A stretch of 64,000 nucleotides of DNA from positions 62,001 through 126,000 of the forward strand of contig JAIELX010000020.1 in the NCBI GenBank assembly GCA_019752635.1, given 5' to 3'. Each line of letters starts with the position of its first letter. The stretch's first letter is position 1. The notes below the pieces were generated by a model. The model ran no database searches. It was not told where the DNA came from and was given only the letters and a program-made list of their open reading frames with translations. This document shows, piece by piece, positions 19,501 to 28,220 of this stretch. The translations under genes were made by a program, and so were the position numbers. This DNA is from Candidatus Obscuribacterales bacterium. GTDB taxonomy: Bacteria > Cyanobacteriota > Vampirovibrionia > Obscuribacterales > Obscuribacteraceae.

Positions 19501-19527
19501 AGCAGCGCCCTGGGGAAGGGCGCCGCT
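19501..19527. terminator. Bidirectional hairpin between convergent genes
   Basis: Arms AGCAGCGCCC and GGGCGCCGCT pair over 10 bp (one G-U) around a 7-nt loop. Short T runs follow on both strands. It lies between the protease gene (rightward) and the small secreted protein gene (leftward), so it can end both transcripts. Confidence 0.65.
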
Positions 19528-19542
19528 TTGCGTCGAACCAGG

Positions 19543-19941
19543 TTAACGCCAACCACCTCGGCGACCGGATGCGAATCTACGGTCAAAGTCGTTCATGTCC
19601 CTGGTGATCTCTGAACTGAGGTTTGCTAGTTGTCGGTTAAGTCTTTGTCTTTCACCGAAAGAAAGGCGATTGCCTGTTGCACGCAAGCGCATCTCTACTT
19701 GATTGATTCTCGCGAGTTTCGCTTGAAGTCTTGATGCTTCTCTGCTGCTCAGGCGGCCCGAGTTGATACCGGCGGTGATGCGTGCTTGCAGTTGTGCTTG
19801 AGTGTTGTTGATGCCACCACCGTAGCGTCCAGAAAACTGATTGTCGTATCTGTTGTCCCAACCGCGTTGCGCGCTTACGGGGCTCGACAGGGACAGAATC
19901 GCCATTATGGCGAGGCTGGCAACGGCTATAAAGCGTTTCAT
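19543..19941 (-). CDS. Small secreted basic helical protein, 132 aa
   Basis: The N-terminus is a clear signal peptide (KRFIAVASLAIMAILSLS, cleavage after VSA). The mature part starts with an Arg/Asn/Asp/Gly-rich stretch and continues as amphipathic helix rich in Arg, Gln and Leu (about residues 50-120), ending in GRRGGWR. The ATG is supported by GAGGAG about 9 nt upstream. I do not recognise a family. The basic, helical mature part suggests binding to an acidic envelope polymer or a structural role, but this is only a guess. It is transcribed alone, towards the shared hairpin at 19501-19527. Confidence 0.75.
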   Translation of the reverse strand: MKRFIAVASLAIMAILSLSSPVSAQRGWDNRYDNQFSGRYGGGINNTQAQLQARITAGINSGRLSSREASRLQAKLARINQVEMRLRATGNRLSFGERQRLNRQLANLSSEITRDMNDFDRRFASGRRGGWR

Positions 19942-20160
19942 TTTTCAATCTCCTCAATCCAACCAAATGCAATTTGCATGTACACTCAAGACGCCCTTTC
20001 ATGCCTTTTGTTTCCCTGTCTTCGAGCTATCCCGCGCGATCGTAATAGTGCGAAATTTGTTCCATAAAATGTGAACCGGAAGATGCGGCTATTACGAGAA
20101 CAGCCTTGCATCCGCCCCCTGCTGTCGTCTATCCTATGGTTGCAGGATTCGGGACGTAGA

Positions 20161-20859
20161 ATGCATTCCTTACTCCAAATCAAAACCAGGAGGAAGCAAG
20201 CCGGTCCTTTCGCCTCCAATGGCGCGGCAAGTCCGGCACGCTACGGGGTGTTCGTCGCCCTCGCCAGTGTGAGCATCCTGACCTATTGCGCCAGTGTGTT
20301 CTGGCGTGTCAGCGCGGCCGAAGAGTTATGTTTCGGTCGTAGTAACTTATTCGGAAAAGTGTTTGCTCAGGCGGAGTTTGATGAGCCACCGGTTTCCGGT
20401 TCATTTGGTTCGAAGACATACTCGTTCGACAGAGACGGCCGGACGGTGCACGTGCATTATCATCTGATTAACGGCTTTCAGCACACCTTTGGCTCGGCGC
20501 TCACGACTTTTGAAGTTGGTTCTGCAGCGTCGGACTTCGGTTTTCGCGTCAATGAGTATCGCGATGCTTATTTGTCCTCATACGGGCGAACGTTCGACCA
20601 TTGGTTAGACACTAAGAAGGATCTTGCCAATAATATAGTCGGTCGTGAAATCGGGCTCAAAGCTCGCCTGTTACATTTGAATGGCAGTGCGGCCGAGAAG
20701 TACATGATTGCCGAGACTCTCAAGGCGTTGGACGATGGACGGGCGATATCGCATCCGCTTAGCCCCAAGGTATCCAGGCTGCCGGAGCTTGATGCATTCG
20801 GCTGTCCTTTGCTCCCGAGGCCGGCTATCGCAAGTGATTCGCGCCTGAAGCAAATGTAA
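20161..20859 (+). CDS. Single-pass membrane protein with a DUF6973-like C-terminal domain
   Basis: From the ATG at 20161 the product is 232 aa; a GTG at 20071 would add 30 residues, and neither has a good ribosome site. A membrane helix follows at about residues 28-50 (YGVFVALASVSILTYCASVF). The later part contains HYHLINGFQHTFGSALTTFE, then FGFRVNEYRDAY, then DLANNIVGREIG. The order H-x3-SAL, then FG and E, then D..NN.VGR.IG matches what I recall of DUF6973-type domains found in bacterial wall-associated or toxin-like proteins; this is resemblance only. No immunity-like partner is evident next to it. It probably faces the periplasm. Confidence 0.65.
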   Translation: MHSLLQIKTRRKQAGPFASNGAASPARYGVFVALASVSILTYCASVFWRVSAAEELCFGRSNLFGKVFAQAEFDEPPVSGSFGSKTYSFDRDGRTVHVHYHLINGFQHTFGSALTTFEVGSAASDFGFRVNEYRDAYLSSYGRTFDHWLDTKKDLANNIVGREIGLKARLLHLNGSAAEKYMIAETLKALDDGRAISHPLSPKVSRLPELDAFGCPLLPRPAIASDSRLKQM

Positions 20860-20921
20860 TCACTCCTTTGTCTTCGGGAACTTGTTTCGATTAGAATTAG
20901 TCGCCGGAGATTTGTGAAAAA

Positions 20922-21458
20922 ATGGGACTTATGATTGGCGAAGTATCCGTTTCCGTATCAGCACCGGGTATTGTCCTTCGCGATGTAGTCGCAGCGGATC
21001 TCGATGTGTTTTTTCAGCATCGCACCGACCCGATAGCCAATCACATGGCTGCATTCACCGCCAAGGATCCATTCGACAAGGATGCATTCGTTACTCATTG
21101 GGAACGCCTTCTAGCTAATGAACTAATCATCAAGAAGAGTGTTCTTTTGAATGACGTGCTGATTGGTAATGTTCTTAAGTTCGAACGGTTTGCATTACCG
21201 GAGGTGTCCTATTGGATCGCCCGAGAACATTGGGGAAAAGGTATTGCCACTATTGCTCTAACTCAGTTAATCTCCGGGATCAAGTTGCGTCCGTTGTACG
21301 CTCGTGCAGCGACGGACAACGTGGCATCTTTTCGGGTATTGCAAAAGTGCGGTTTTGAAATTTATGGCTATGAAACTGTGTATGCCAATGCTCGCGGGAC
21401 CGAGATCGAAGAAGTAATATTGCGTCTTGGTTCTGGTTCCAGTATGAACAACCCGTAG
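20922..21458 (+). CDS. GNAT-family N-acetyltransferase (RimJ/RimL-like)
   Basis: This 178-aa protein follows the GNAT fold order. The strand IVLRDVVAADLDVFFQHRTD opens the domain. The motif-A region has SYWIAREHWGKGIATIALTQ, where the HWGKGIA loop binds the acetyl-CoA pyrophosphate. ATDNVASFRVLQKCGFEIYG is the typical NxxSxxVLxKxGF motif near the end. RimJ/RimL-like members acetylate protein N-termini, antibiotics or small amines; the acceptor cannot be read from sequence. The ATG at 20922 has GGAG some 13 nt upstream; an in-frame ATG at 20931 is an alternative. It ends 22 bp from the stop of the convergent TauE-type gene. Confidence 0.92.
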   Translation: MGLMIGEVSVSVSAPGIVLRDVVAADLDVFFQHRTDPIANHMAAFTAKDPFDKDAFVTHWERLLANELIIKKSVLLNDVLIGNVLKFERFALPEVSYWIAREHWGKGIATIALTQLISGIKLRPLYARAATDNVASFRVLQKCGFEIYGYETVYANARGTEIEEVILRLGSGSSMNNP

Positions 21459-21479
21459 CGCATATCAGTGTTATTGGGG

Positions 21480-22343
21480 CTAAATCTTTGGCAGGATGCC
21501 GGACACAAGTATTAGCTTGAACGCTGCAATAATCAATACTCCTGACAACGCGCGTCTGAGTGTAGTCTCCGAGAATTTGACAGCGCCGAAGTAGGAGCCG
21601 GCCGCCCCGCCAATAAAAGCCGCGACCAAGAACAAAGGGTCTATGCCAAGTTCAAGCTGTCGGGATGCTGAGCGGCCGAGCAGGCCTGCTATGGAATTGA
21701 TAACTATGAAGACTGCGGATGCTGCTGCTGCTGCTTTTGAGCCGGACCAGCGCATTAGAACCATGAGCGGCGTAAGGAAAACACCACCTCCGATGCCCAC
21801 CATGCCGGAGAGTAGTCCCAGTACCGCACCGGTGGCGATACCGATTCCGCTCCGCGGTCCTGATAATCCCGGAGCGTCTGCTCGGGGCGAACCCGCATCG
21901 GTGTTCGACTCCCGCCCGGACCCGTTAGGCTCTGGAACGTTCGCACTGATTGTAGATGTCGGAATATCGGTCCCTGCATCTTTGCGTGCTGCGACGCCGG
22001 TCGATACCAGCCGAACAGCTGCGAACAGAAGCGTAAGTGCAAGCAACAGATAGTACAGACCCGGTGGCAGCTTGAGTGATCCCCCGATGAATGCTGCCGG
22101 TACGGACCCCGCTAGAAAGGGCCAGACCAGCTTCCATTTGAAGTGCCCGGCTCTAAAGTATGCGACCGCTGACAGTGTCGCGACCAGTATGTTCAGGACA
22201 AGCGCCGTTGATGCCATTACCGCCGGTGCAGATCCGAACAGGCTCAGAATTGCGAGGTAGCCGGAGGCACCGCCGTGACCGACAGATGAATACAATGCCG
22301 CCACGATTAGAACTAAGACACTGGTGCCAATGTCGTTGTGCAT
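21480..22343 (-). CDS. TauE/SafE-family membrane permease
   Basis: The 287-aa product has about eight hydrophobic helices arranged as two related halves, each with the family's glycine-rich motif: SSVGHGGASGYLAIL near 19-33 and LLSGMVGIGGGVFLTPLMVL near 176-195. TauE/SafE proteins are associated with export or uptake of sulfite, sulfoacetate or other small anions. A hydrophilic loop of about 50 residues rich in Asn, Pro, Gly and Ser (near 112-165) separates the halves and is longer than usual. The gene starts 14 bp after the MoaC-MoaB fusion, so the two form an operon. A link with a molybdenum-dependent sulfur enzyme is possible but unproven. Confidence 0.9.
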   Translation of the reverse strand: MHNDIGTSVLVLIVAALYSSVGHGGASGYLAILSLFGSAPAVMASTALVLNILVATLSAVAYFRAGHFKWKLVWPFLAGSVPAAFIGGSLKLPPGLYYLLLALTLLFAAVRLVSTGVAARKDAGTDIPTSTISANVPEPNGSGRESNTDAGSPRADAPGLSGPRSGIGIATGAVLGLLSGMVGIGGGVFLTPLMVLMRWSGSKAAAAASAVFIVINSIAGLLGRSASRQLELGIDPLFLVAAFIGGAAGSYFGAVKFSETTLRRALSGVLIIAAFKLILVSGILPKI

Positions 22344-22357
22344 TGGCCTTAACCTGC

Positions 22358-23299
22358 CTAATGTGATCCGAGGTGATGATGGGTGGACTTGTCGTGACCA
22401 CCGCCGCCCAGAATGTGGAAGACGTGCAGCACATGCGGAAACAGTGCATCAATACCTTCACGCACACCGCCGGGTGAGCCCGGGAAATTGATAATGAGGG
22501 TCTTTCCTCTAACTCCCGACCGGGCTCTTGAAAGCATTGCTTTCGGCATCCGTTCCTGCCCGTAAGCCCTGGCTGCTTCGGCTATCCCCGGCATCTCGCG
22601 GTCAACCACTTTGCTCATCACTTCCGGTGTGTTGTCGCGCGGACCAATGCCAGTGCCGCCTGTAGTGATGATGACGTCGACCCGCATTTTGTCGGCAAAC
22701 TCTATTAGCGATGCTTGAATCTCTGATGGGTCATCTGAAACAGTTCGGAATTCGACGATCTTAAGATTCTGTTCTTCCAATGCGGTAACGATGATGCGCC
22801 CTGATTCGTCCAGATTCTTTCCCTTCGAAACTGAATCGGAGATAGTGAGCACCGCGGCTGTGTAAGTCTTATTTTCAGACGATTTGAAGTCCGATTTTCC
22901 GCCCTTTTTCGACAGCAGCTTTACGTCCACTATGGCCATCGACTCGTCGAACACTTTCAACATATCGTAAATTGTTAGCGCGGCGACAGAAGCGGCGGTC
23001 ATTGCTTCCATCTCGACACCGGTCTTGTAGATAGCTTTTACTTGTACATCAATTTCAACACGGTCCGGCTTCAAGTCGAAATCGACGCGAACATAATCAA
23101 TTGGCAGTGGATGGCAATACGGAATAATACTTGCCGTGTTTTTGGCTGCCTGTATGGCTGCTACTCGTGCCACCGGCAACGGGTCTCCCTTGGGAACTTC
23201 TTGTCGCTTAATCTTGTCGATCAGCGACGGACTGGTAAGCAGTGTTGCCCTTGCCGTGGCAATGCGCAGCGATTTTACTTTATGTGAAATGTCTCGCAC
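22358..23299 (-). CDS. moaCB: MoaC-MoaB/MogA fusion, molybdenum cofactor biosynthesis
   Basis: Residues 1-140 are MoaC (cyclic pyranopterin monophosphate synthase): KGDPLPVARVAAIQAAKNT, IPYCHPLPIDYV and GVEMEAMTAASVAALTIYDM cover the conserved active-site segments. Residues 145-300 are a MoaB/MogA domain that adenylylates molybdopterin, with VLTISDSVSKG, TTGGTGIGPRDNTPE and NFPGSPGGVREG. A His-rich tail (GHDKSTHHHLGSH) ends the protein. The GTG at 23299 follows GAGGG by 4 nt. The same frame stays open for another 30 codons upstream with MoaC-like residues but no standard start codon, so the true N-terminus may be longer. TauE/SafE follows 14 bp downstream. Confidence 0.93.
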   Translation of the reverse strand: MRDISHKVKSLRIATARATLLTSPSLIDKIKRQEVPKGDPLPVARVAAIQAAKNTASIIPYCHPLPIDYVRVDFDLKPDRVEIDVQVKAIYKTGVEMEAMTAASVAALTIYDMLKVFDESMAIVDVKLLSKKGGKSDFKSSENKTYTAAVLTISDSVSKGKNLDESGRIIVTALEEQNLKIVEFRTVSDDPSEIQASLIEFADKMRVDVIITTGGTGIGPRDNTPEVMSKVVDREMPGIAEAARAYGQERMPKAMLSRARSGVRGKTLIINFPGSPGGVREGIDALFPHVLHVFHILGGGGHDKSTHHHLGSH

Positions 23300-23395
23300 T
23301 TTTCCCTCATCAGGAGTATCAACGCGATGGAAACCGCTTGCTGATAGACTAGTCGGCGACCACTTGAGCGATTTAACGCTGTAACGATTTCAAGA

Positions 23396-24172
23396 TTGAC
23401 GCACCCGGGTAGATTTCGTTGGCTGAATATCATAGCGCTTAGCTGCTATCTATTCCTCTATGCGCCGATTTTCGTCTTGATCCTTTTCAGTTTTGATAAA
23501 TCCAGGCTAGCGGTAAGTTGGACCGGATTTACCCTTGATTGGTATAAGTCTCTGTTCAGCGATTCCGGGCTCATTTCAGCCTGCAAGAACAGTCTGATTG
23601 TCGCCGTGTCGAGCGTGGCGACGGCGGCCGTGATGGGCACCCTTGCGGCTGTTGGCATGTCTCGAGCGAAATTTGCTGGAATCGAGCTGTACAGAGCTTT
23701 AATCATGCTTCCGGTAATCATTCCCGAAATCGCCATGGCGGTGGCGGCCCTCAGCCTTTTCGTCGCGATGGGGGTGTCTCTCAGTCTGGCTTCGGTGATT
23801 GTCTCTCATATAGTCTTTTGCGTTGCCTACATAACCTTGACGGTGATGGCTCGACTGGAGGGGCTGGACCCGCGTTTGGAAGAAGCGGCGCTTGATCTCG
23901 GCGCCACTCCGGTCGATGCATTTTTGAAAGTAACTTTGCCCTTGCTGATGCCGGGAATTGTTGCCGGTTGTTTGCTGGCGTTTGCATTATCTCTGGATGA
24001 CTTTGTCATTACACAGTTCACAGCCGGGGTCGGCGACACTACCTTGCCATTGTGGATTTATGGTTCGGTAAAGTTCGGCGTCAGTCCGCGTATTAACGCG
24101 CTGAGCACCCTAATGATTGTCGTAACCGTGGGCACTTCTTTGGCGGCTGAGGCTATGCGGCGCAAGGCGTGA
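23396..24172 (+). CDS. PotC-type ABC transporter permease (spermidine/putrescine family), orphan
   Basis: The 258-aa permease has six hydrophobic helices and the cytoplasmic EAA loop EEAALDLGATPVDAFLKVTL, followed by PLLMPGIVAG. The N-terminus LYAPIFVLILFSFDKSR and the section SLDDFVITQFTAGVGDTTLPLWIYG match PotC-class subunits closely. Such a permease needs a second permease, an ATPase and a binding protein. None is present on either side. The TTG start at 23396 has no good ribosome site, so the N-terminus is uncertain. The gene is divergent from moaCB with 96 bp between starts. It could be a remnant or could pair with subunits encoded elsewhere. Confidence 0.88.
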   Translation: MTHPGRFRWLNIIALSCYLFLYAPIFVLILFSFDKSRLAVSWTGFTLDWYKSLFSDSGLISACKNSLIVAVSSVATAAVMGTLAAVGMSRAKFAGIELYRALIMLPVIIPEIAMAVAALSLFVAMGVSLSLASVIVSHIVFCVAYITLTVMARLEGLDPRLEEAALDLGATPVDAFLKVTLPLLMPGIVAGCLLAFALSLDDFVITQFTAGVGDTTLPLWIYGSVKFGVSPRINALSTLMIVVTVGTSLAAEAMRRKA

Positions 24173-24768
24173 CCTCTTGGTTCGTCAATATTCTCCTCAA
24201 CGGTTACGGCCTTGAGATTGTCGCTTACGCCGCGGCCCCACAAATACTCCACATCTGATCCAGCTTTACTCCATGCGACTTGCGTATTATCAAAACACGG
24301 TCGGATGAGTGCTCCTTACACCACAACCTGGAGCCGCGACTAAAGCAAAAAATAGATAGCGCGGGGGCGCTCTCTGTATGCGCTTACATCGCATCTCACG
24401 CTCATCCACCGATTAAAAGTCGATTACTGGAATTCCGGCAGCGCTCGCCGGTTTACCGGAACGACATCGGTATCTCGGATCGAAACGGTATCCCGGGCAT
24501 TGCACGCTCGAAATTTCGCAAGACAGGTTTATCGTGGAGCACCTGCACGCTCCAATGATATTCAGGATAGGAAAATAGGACGTACGGGTCGAGCTCTGCA
24601 CGCTCGAGTGTTAGTACCGATTATCGCCCGGGGGGTCCGCTCCACCGGGCGATAATGCTCAGCGGTCGCGGATTATTTTGTCGAGTCCATTAATTCTTGG
24701 CTTAATTCAGGGACAATACAGGTATATTGGATGTAAAGCAGCGTGGAGTCTTTTCCCGGGGGATAGTC
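24173..24768. other. Intergenic region, about 600 bp, no convincing gene
   Basis: Short frames here have no protein-like character. The region follows the orphan permease, where the missing transporter subunits would be expected, but I see no clear remnant of them. The notable element is the inverted repeat at 24620-24656. Confidence 0.4.
24620..24656. repeat. Perfect 12-bp inverted repeat
   Basis: ATTATCGCCCGG (24620-24631) and CCGGGCGATAAT (24645-24656) flank a 13-nt spacer. There is no T run on either strand, so this is not a standard terminator. It sits about 110 bp before the next start codon and could be an operator or a structured RNA element. Confidence 0.6.
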
Positions 24769-25242
24769 GTGAAACGGTCGCTGTGCAGTATTTTGGCGCT
24801 TCTGGCGCTGTCAGTGCTTGCGGCACCGGCATTTGCCGGTGATAGTCCTGTTTTAGCCTCTGCCGTGCAGGACTATAACCAGAAGAAGTATCGTGATGCG
24901 CTCTCGAAGCTAGACGGACTTTCTCGTGGCGGGCAGGCTAACGACAAAGCGCACTACTACATGGCTCTTTGTTATCAGGGCATCAATCAGATGGCTACTG
25001 CCAAGTCTGAATATATGTGGGTTTACTCCAAGGGACGAGATGCCACCCTAAAGTACAACGCGTGGCAAGCATTGAAGTCCATGGACAAATGGAGTCAACA
25101 CCGTGCCTATAGCGGGCAGGGGAACAACTTCGACCGTGCCAGCCCCGCCAACACCGTCGGACAGCAGTTTCGGGCGAACCGCACCGCGGAGGAAGCCCGC
25201 TTAGATGCGGAAGCTGCTCGTAAGAGCAGCGGGGGCGGCTGA
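24769..25242 (+). CDS. Small secreted TPR-type protein
   Basis: The GTG at 24769 is chosen because GGGGGA lies about 6 nt upstream and a signal peptide starts directly after it (KRSLCSILALLALSVLAAPAFA). An earlier in-frame TTG at 24727 would put a charged extension before it. The mature part (about 135 aa) has a TPR-like pair, VQDYNQKKYRDALSKLDGL and KAHYYMALCYQGINQMATAK, then a hydrophilic tail rich in Arg, Ala, Ser and Gly. It is probably periplasmic. TPR proteins of this size usually mediate protein contacts; no partner is encoded nearby. A strong bidirectional terminator follows, shared with ileS. Confidence 0.75.
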   Translation: MKRSLCSILALLALSVLAAPAFAGDSPVLASAVQDYNQKKYRDALSKLDGLSRGGQANDKAHYYMALCYQGINQMATAKSEYMWVYSKGRDATLKYNAWQALKSMDKWSQHRAYSGQGNNFDRASPANTVGQQFRANRTAEEARLDAEAARKSSGGG

Positions 25243-25300
25243 CAAAGGAAAACGGGGTGCCCGTAACGACGATAGGTTATTGTCGAAGCTAACGAGAGTT

Positions 25301-25338
25301 AAATGAGAAGGGCGAGAACAATCTCGCCCTTCTCATTT
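25301..25338. terminator. Strong bidirectional terminator between the TPR gene and ileS
   Basis: A perfect 17-bp inverted repeat, AAATGAGAAGGGCGAGA and TCTCGCCCTTCTCATTT, flanks a 4-nt loop. The arms supply A-rich and T-rich ends on both strands. It lies between convergent genes. Confidence 0.9.
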
Positions 25339-25348
25339 CTATCGGGGT

Positions 25349-28189
25349 CTACTTCAATGCAAGCGCTGAATCTGTGTTGACTGCGTCACAGCAAGAAACG
25401 CAGAGCTCGGGATGCTCCTTGTTCTGCCCCACCTCGTGCGAGTACTTCCAGCATCGGCTGCACTTGGTGCCTGAAGCCTGAAGCACGGCGACACTTACAC
25501 CTGCTTCCGCCACTTGCGCCAGATAACTGTCGCCCTCGTTAAAGGTTTCCTGATCGCCGAACACCTGCGCCTGCGATGTGATGAAAAAGCCATTCAAGTC
25601 GTTATTGAGCGAGCGCAACTTCGCGGCTAACGCTGCATCGTCGACCTTGAGCTGTACGAGTGCTTCAAGTGAGCTGCCGATTTTTCTTTCACCGCGTGCT
25701 TGTTCCAGCGCTTTGTTAACAACGAAACGCACGGTGATCAGATCCTTCCAGAAGTTGTCCAGATCTTGATTGATGTACTCTTTGCGCTCACAGGGAAAGT
25801 CGGTCAGCAGCACGCTTTTTTCGGCGCCGCGCAGTGCTTCCGGCATGTTTTGCCAGATATCTTCCGCCATGTGCGGGGTTACCGGAACGAGCAAGCGAAC
25901 CAACACTTGTAGCAATTCATTGAGAGTGGTTTGCACCGCTCTGCGCGAGCGTGAATTCTTAGCTCCCGTGTAGAGCCGATCTTTCACGATGTCGAAGTAA
26001 AAACTGGACAGGTCGACCACGCAGAAATTCTGCAAGAGCTGGTAGTACTTGAAGAATTCAAATCGGTCGAAGTCCTCCTTTACCCGCACAATCAAGTCCT
26101 GCAGGCGGTGAAGAATGAACTTGTCTATCCCTGTCAGTTCATCGTAACTCACTGAATCGGTTGCAGGGTTGAAGTCGTGCAAGTTGCCCAGCATGTAGCG
26201 CGCAGTGTTGCGAAGCTTGCGATAAACTTCGGACAATTGCGCCAACATGCCTTTGCCGATCGGAACATCGTCGGTGTAGTTAACCGATGCTACCCAAAGA
26301 CGCAGCACGTCAGCGCCGTATTGTTTGATCACTTCATCCGGTTCAACTACGTTGCCCTGGGATTTGGACATCTTTCGTCCATTTTGATCAACCACAAAGC
26401 CGTGCGTTAGCACTGTTTTGTAAGGGGCGCGATTGTGCACGGCCACGCTGGTTAGCAGTGACGACTGGAACCATCCTCGGTGCTGGTCGCTGCCTTCTAA
26501 ATACAATTCGCAAGGCGAGCCTCGAAGTTCCGGACGCGAATCCAGGACCGCTGCGTGAGTAGTACCGGAATCGAACCAAACGTCCATGATGTCTGTTTCT
26601 TTGTCGAATTCGGTGCTGCCGTCCTCGTCTTTAAAGTCAGCTCCAAGGAAGTACGACGCGTCGCGTTCCCACCATGCATCGGAACCTTCCGTTTCGAAGA
26701 CATCGGCAACTCGGTTGATAACGTCTTGACGCAGTAAAGGCTTGCCGGTTTTCTTCGAGTAGAACACCGGTATCGGTACGCCCCAGGCACGCTGTCTGCT
26801 GATGCACCAGTCGGCCCGCTTCTCCACCATAGCGAAAATGCGGTTTTTGCCCGAAGGCGGCAACCATTCAACAGTGTCGATGGCCGCCAAGGCCTGTTTC
26901 CTGAAGCCGTCAACAGATGCGAACCATTGTTCGGTCGCTCTGAAGATGAGCGGTTTCTTGCACCGCCAGCAGTGCGGATAGCTGTGGGAAACTTTGGCGT
27001 GGCCGAGCAGTTTCCCTAGTTCCTTCAAATGCTCGACGATTGGTTGGTTGGCTTTGTCGTAGCGTTGTCCGGCAAATTGACCGGCATCTTGCGTAAACAA
27101 ACCGCGACCGTCTACCGGTGAAAGCACTCCGATTTTGTACTGGTTGCCCAGCATAAAGTCTTCCGGTCCGTGTCCCGGAGCAGTGTGAACGCAGCCCGTA
27201 CCAGTGTCGGCCGTGACGTGCCCCCCGACCATGACCAAGCTGCTGCGGTCAATGAACGGATGCGAGCACTGAACGTATTCGAGGTTCGAACCCTTCTCCG
27301 TCGCTAGCACGGTGGTGGTGTCTTCTTCGATACCACAGCCCTTCAACGCCGCACTCTTAAGTGCCTCGGCCAAGACCAGCACTCCGTGTTCCGGGGTTTT
27401 GACGAACACATAGTTGAATTCCGGATGCAGCGCCACGCCTAAGTTCGCAGGAAGTGTCCAGGGGGTGGTCGTCCAGATAACGAATGATACTTCCGCTTCG
27501 TTTTTCACTGCTTCCGGTAACTTGTCTCGAGACTCCGGCTTAACCGTGAACTTTACGTAGATGGAATCCGATGTGTGGTCTGCATACTCAACTTCTGCTT
27601 CAGCCAAAGCCGTTTCGCAATTAGGGCACCAGGTTATCGGCTTTAGACCTTTGTACAGATAACCTGCCGCTGCCATTTTTGCGAATACGCGAATTTGCTG
27701 CGCTTCGAACTTAGAGTCCAGCGTGATGTAGGGATGCGCCCAATCGGCCCAAACGCCAAGGCGCCGGAAGTTCGCCTCTTGTCCTTTGAGATTTGAAAGC
27801 GCGAAATCTCTGCATTTTCTGCGCAGCTCAACGGGAGTCATTGAAGCTCTGCCGCCCTTTACGTCTTTCAGTACCGCATTTTCGATCGGCAAGCCGTGAC
27901 TGTCATAGCCGGGCACATAGGGCGAATAGAAGCCTCTCAGTGATTTGTATTTAGTGACAATGTCCTTGAGAATTTTGTTGAGCGCCGTTCCTATGTGGAT
28001 CTTGCTCGAACTGAGGTATGGTGGTCCGTCGTGCAGCACGAACTTAGGACCATCCTTGCGCTTCTCCAGACTTTTCTCGTAAACCGTTTCGTCATCCCAG
28101 AATTTCTGGATCTCGACTTCGCGAACCGCGCTATTAGCCTTCATCGGAAAAGAGGTTTGCGGTAGGTTTACGCTGTATTTCTCACTCAT
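25349..28189 (-). CDS. ileS: Isoleucyl-tRNA synthetase
   Basis: This 946-aa class I synthetase charges tRNA-Ile. The HIGH-type motif appears as HIGT at residues 65-68 (SSSKIHIGTALNK). The KMSKS loop is GRKMSKSQGN near 605. The editing domain has TTPWTLPANLGV and GCVHTAPGHGPEDF, and WFDSGTTHAAVL precedes the KMSKS region. The C-terminal zinc site CSRCWKYSHEVG with a later CVSCC (about 905-935) is typical of the bacterial IleS type. Length is normal. The ATG at 28189 is the first codon of the conserved region. It follows a 5' leader that can form alternative hairpins, one of them a terminator (28221-28280). The synthetase is not clustered with lspA or other usual neighbours. Confidence 0.97.
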   Translation of the reverse strand: MSEKYSVNLPQTSFPMKANSAVREVEIQKFWDDETVYEKSLEKRKDGPKFVLHDGPPYLSSSKIHIGTALNKILKDIVTKYKSLRGFYSPYVPGYDSHGLPIENAVLKDVKGGRASMTPVELRRKCRDFALSNLKGQEANFRRLGVWADWAHPYITLDSKFEAQQIRVFAKMAAAGYLYKGLKPITWCPNCETALAEAEVEYADHTSDSIYVKFTVKPESRDKLPEAVKNEAEVSFVIWTTTPWTLPANLGVALHPEFNYVFVKTPEHGVLVLAEALKSAALKGCGIEEDTTTVLATEKGSNLEYVQCSHPFIDRSSLVMVGGHVTADTGTGCVHTAPGHGPEDFMLGNQYKIGVLSPVDGRGLFTQDAGQFAGQRYDKANQPIVEHLKELGKLLGHAKVSHSYPHCWRCKKPLIFRATEQWFASVDGFRKQALAAIDTVEWLPPSGKNRIFAMVEKRADWCISRQRAWGVPIPVFYSKKTGKPLLRQDVINRVADVFETEGSDAWWERDASYFLGADFKDEDGSTEFDKETDIMDVWFDSGTTHAAVLDSRPELRGSPCELYLEGSDQHRGWFQSSLLTSVAVHNRAPYKTVLTHGFVVDQNGRKMSKSQGNVVEPDEVIKQYGADVLRLWVASVNYTDDVPIGKGMLAQLSEVYRKLRNTARYMLGNLHDFNPATDSVSYDELTGIDKFILHRLQDLIVRVKEDFDRFEFFKYYQLLQNFCVVDLSSFYFDIVKDRLYTGAKNSRSRRAVQTTLNELLQVLVRLLVPVTPHMAEDIWQNMPEALRGAEKSVLLTDFPCERKEYINQDLDNFWKDLITVRFVVNKALEQARGERKIGSSLEALVQLKVDDAALAAKLRSLNNDLNGFFITSQAQVFGDQETFNEGDSYLAQVAEAGVSVAVLQASGTKCSRCWKYSHEVGQNKEHPELCVSCCDAVNTDSALALK

Positions 28190-28220
28190 TACGGCACCTT
28201 TGGCTCATTGACCTTTTGAA

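Noticed and set aside
24280..24558. Open frame of 92 codons after the orphan permease
   Set aside because: No similarity to transporter subunits, odd composition and no ribosome site.
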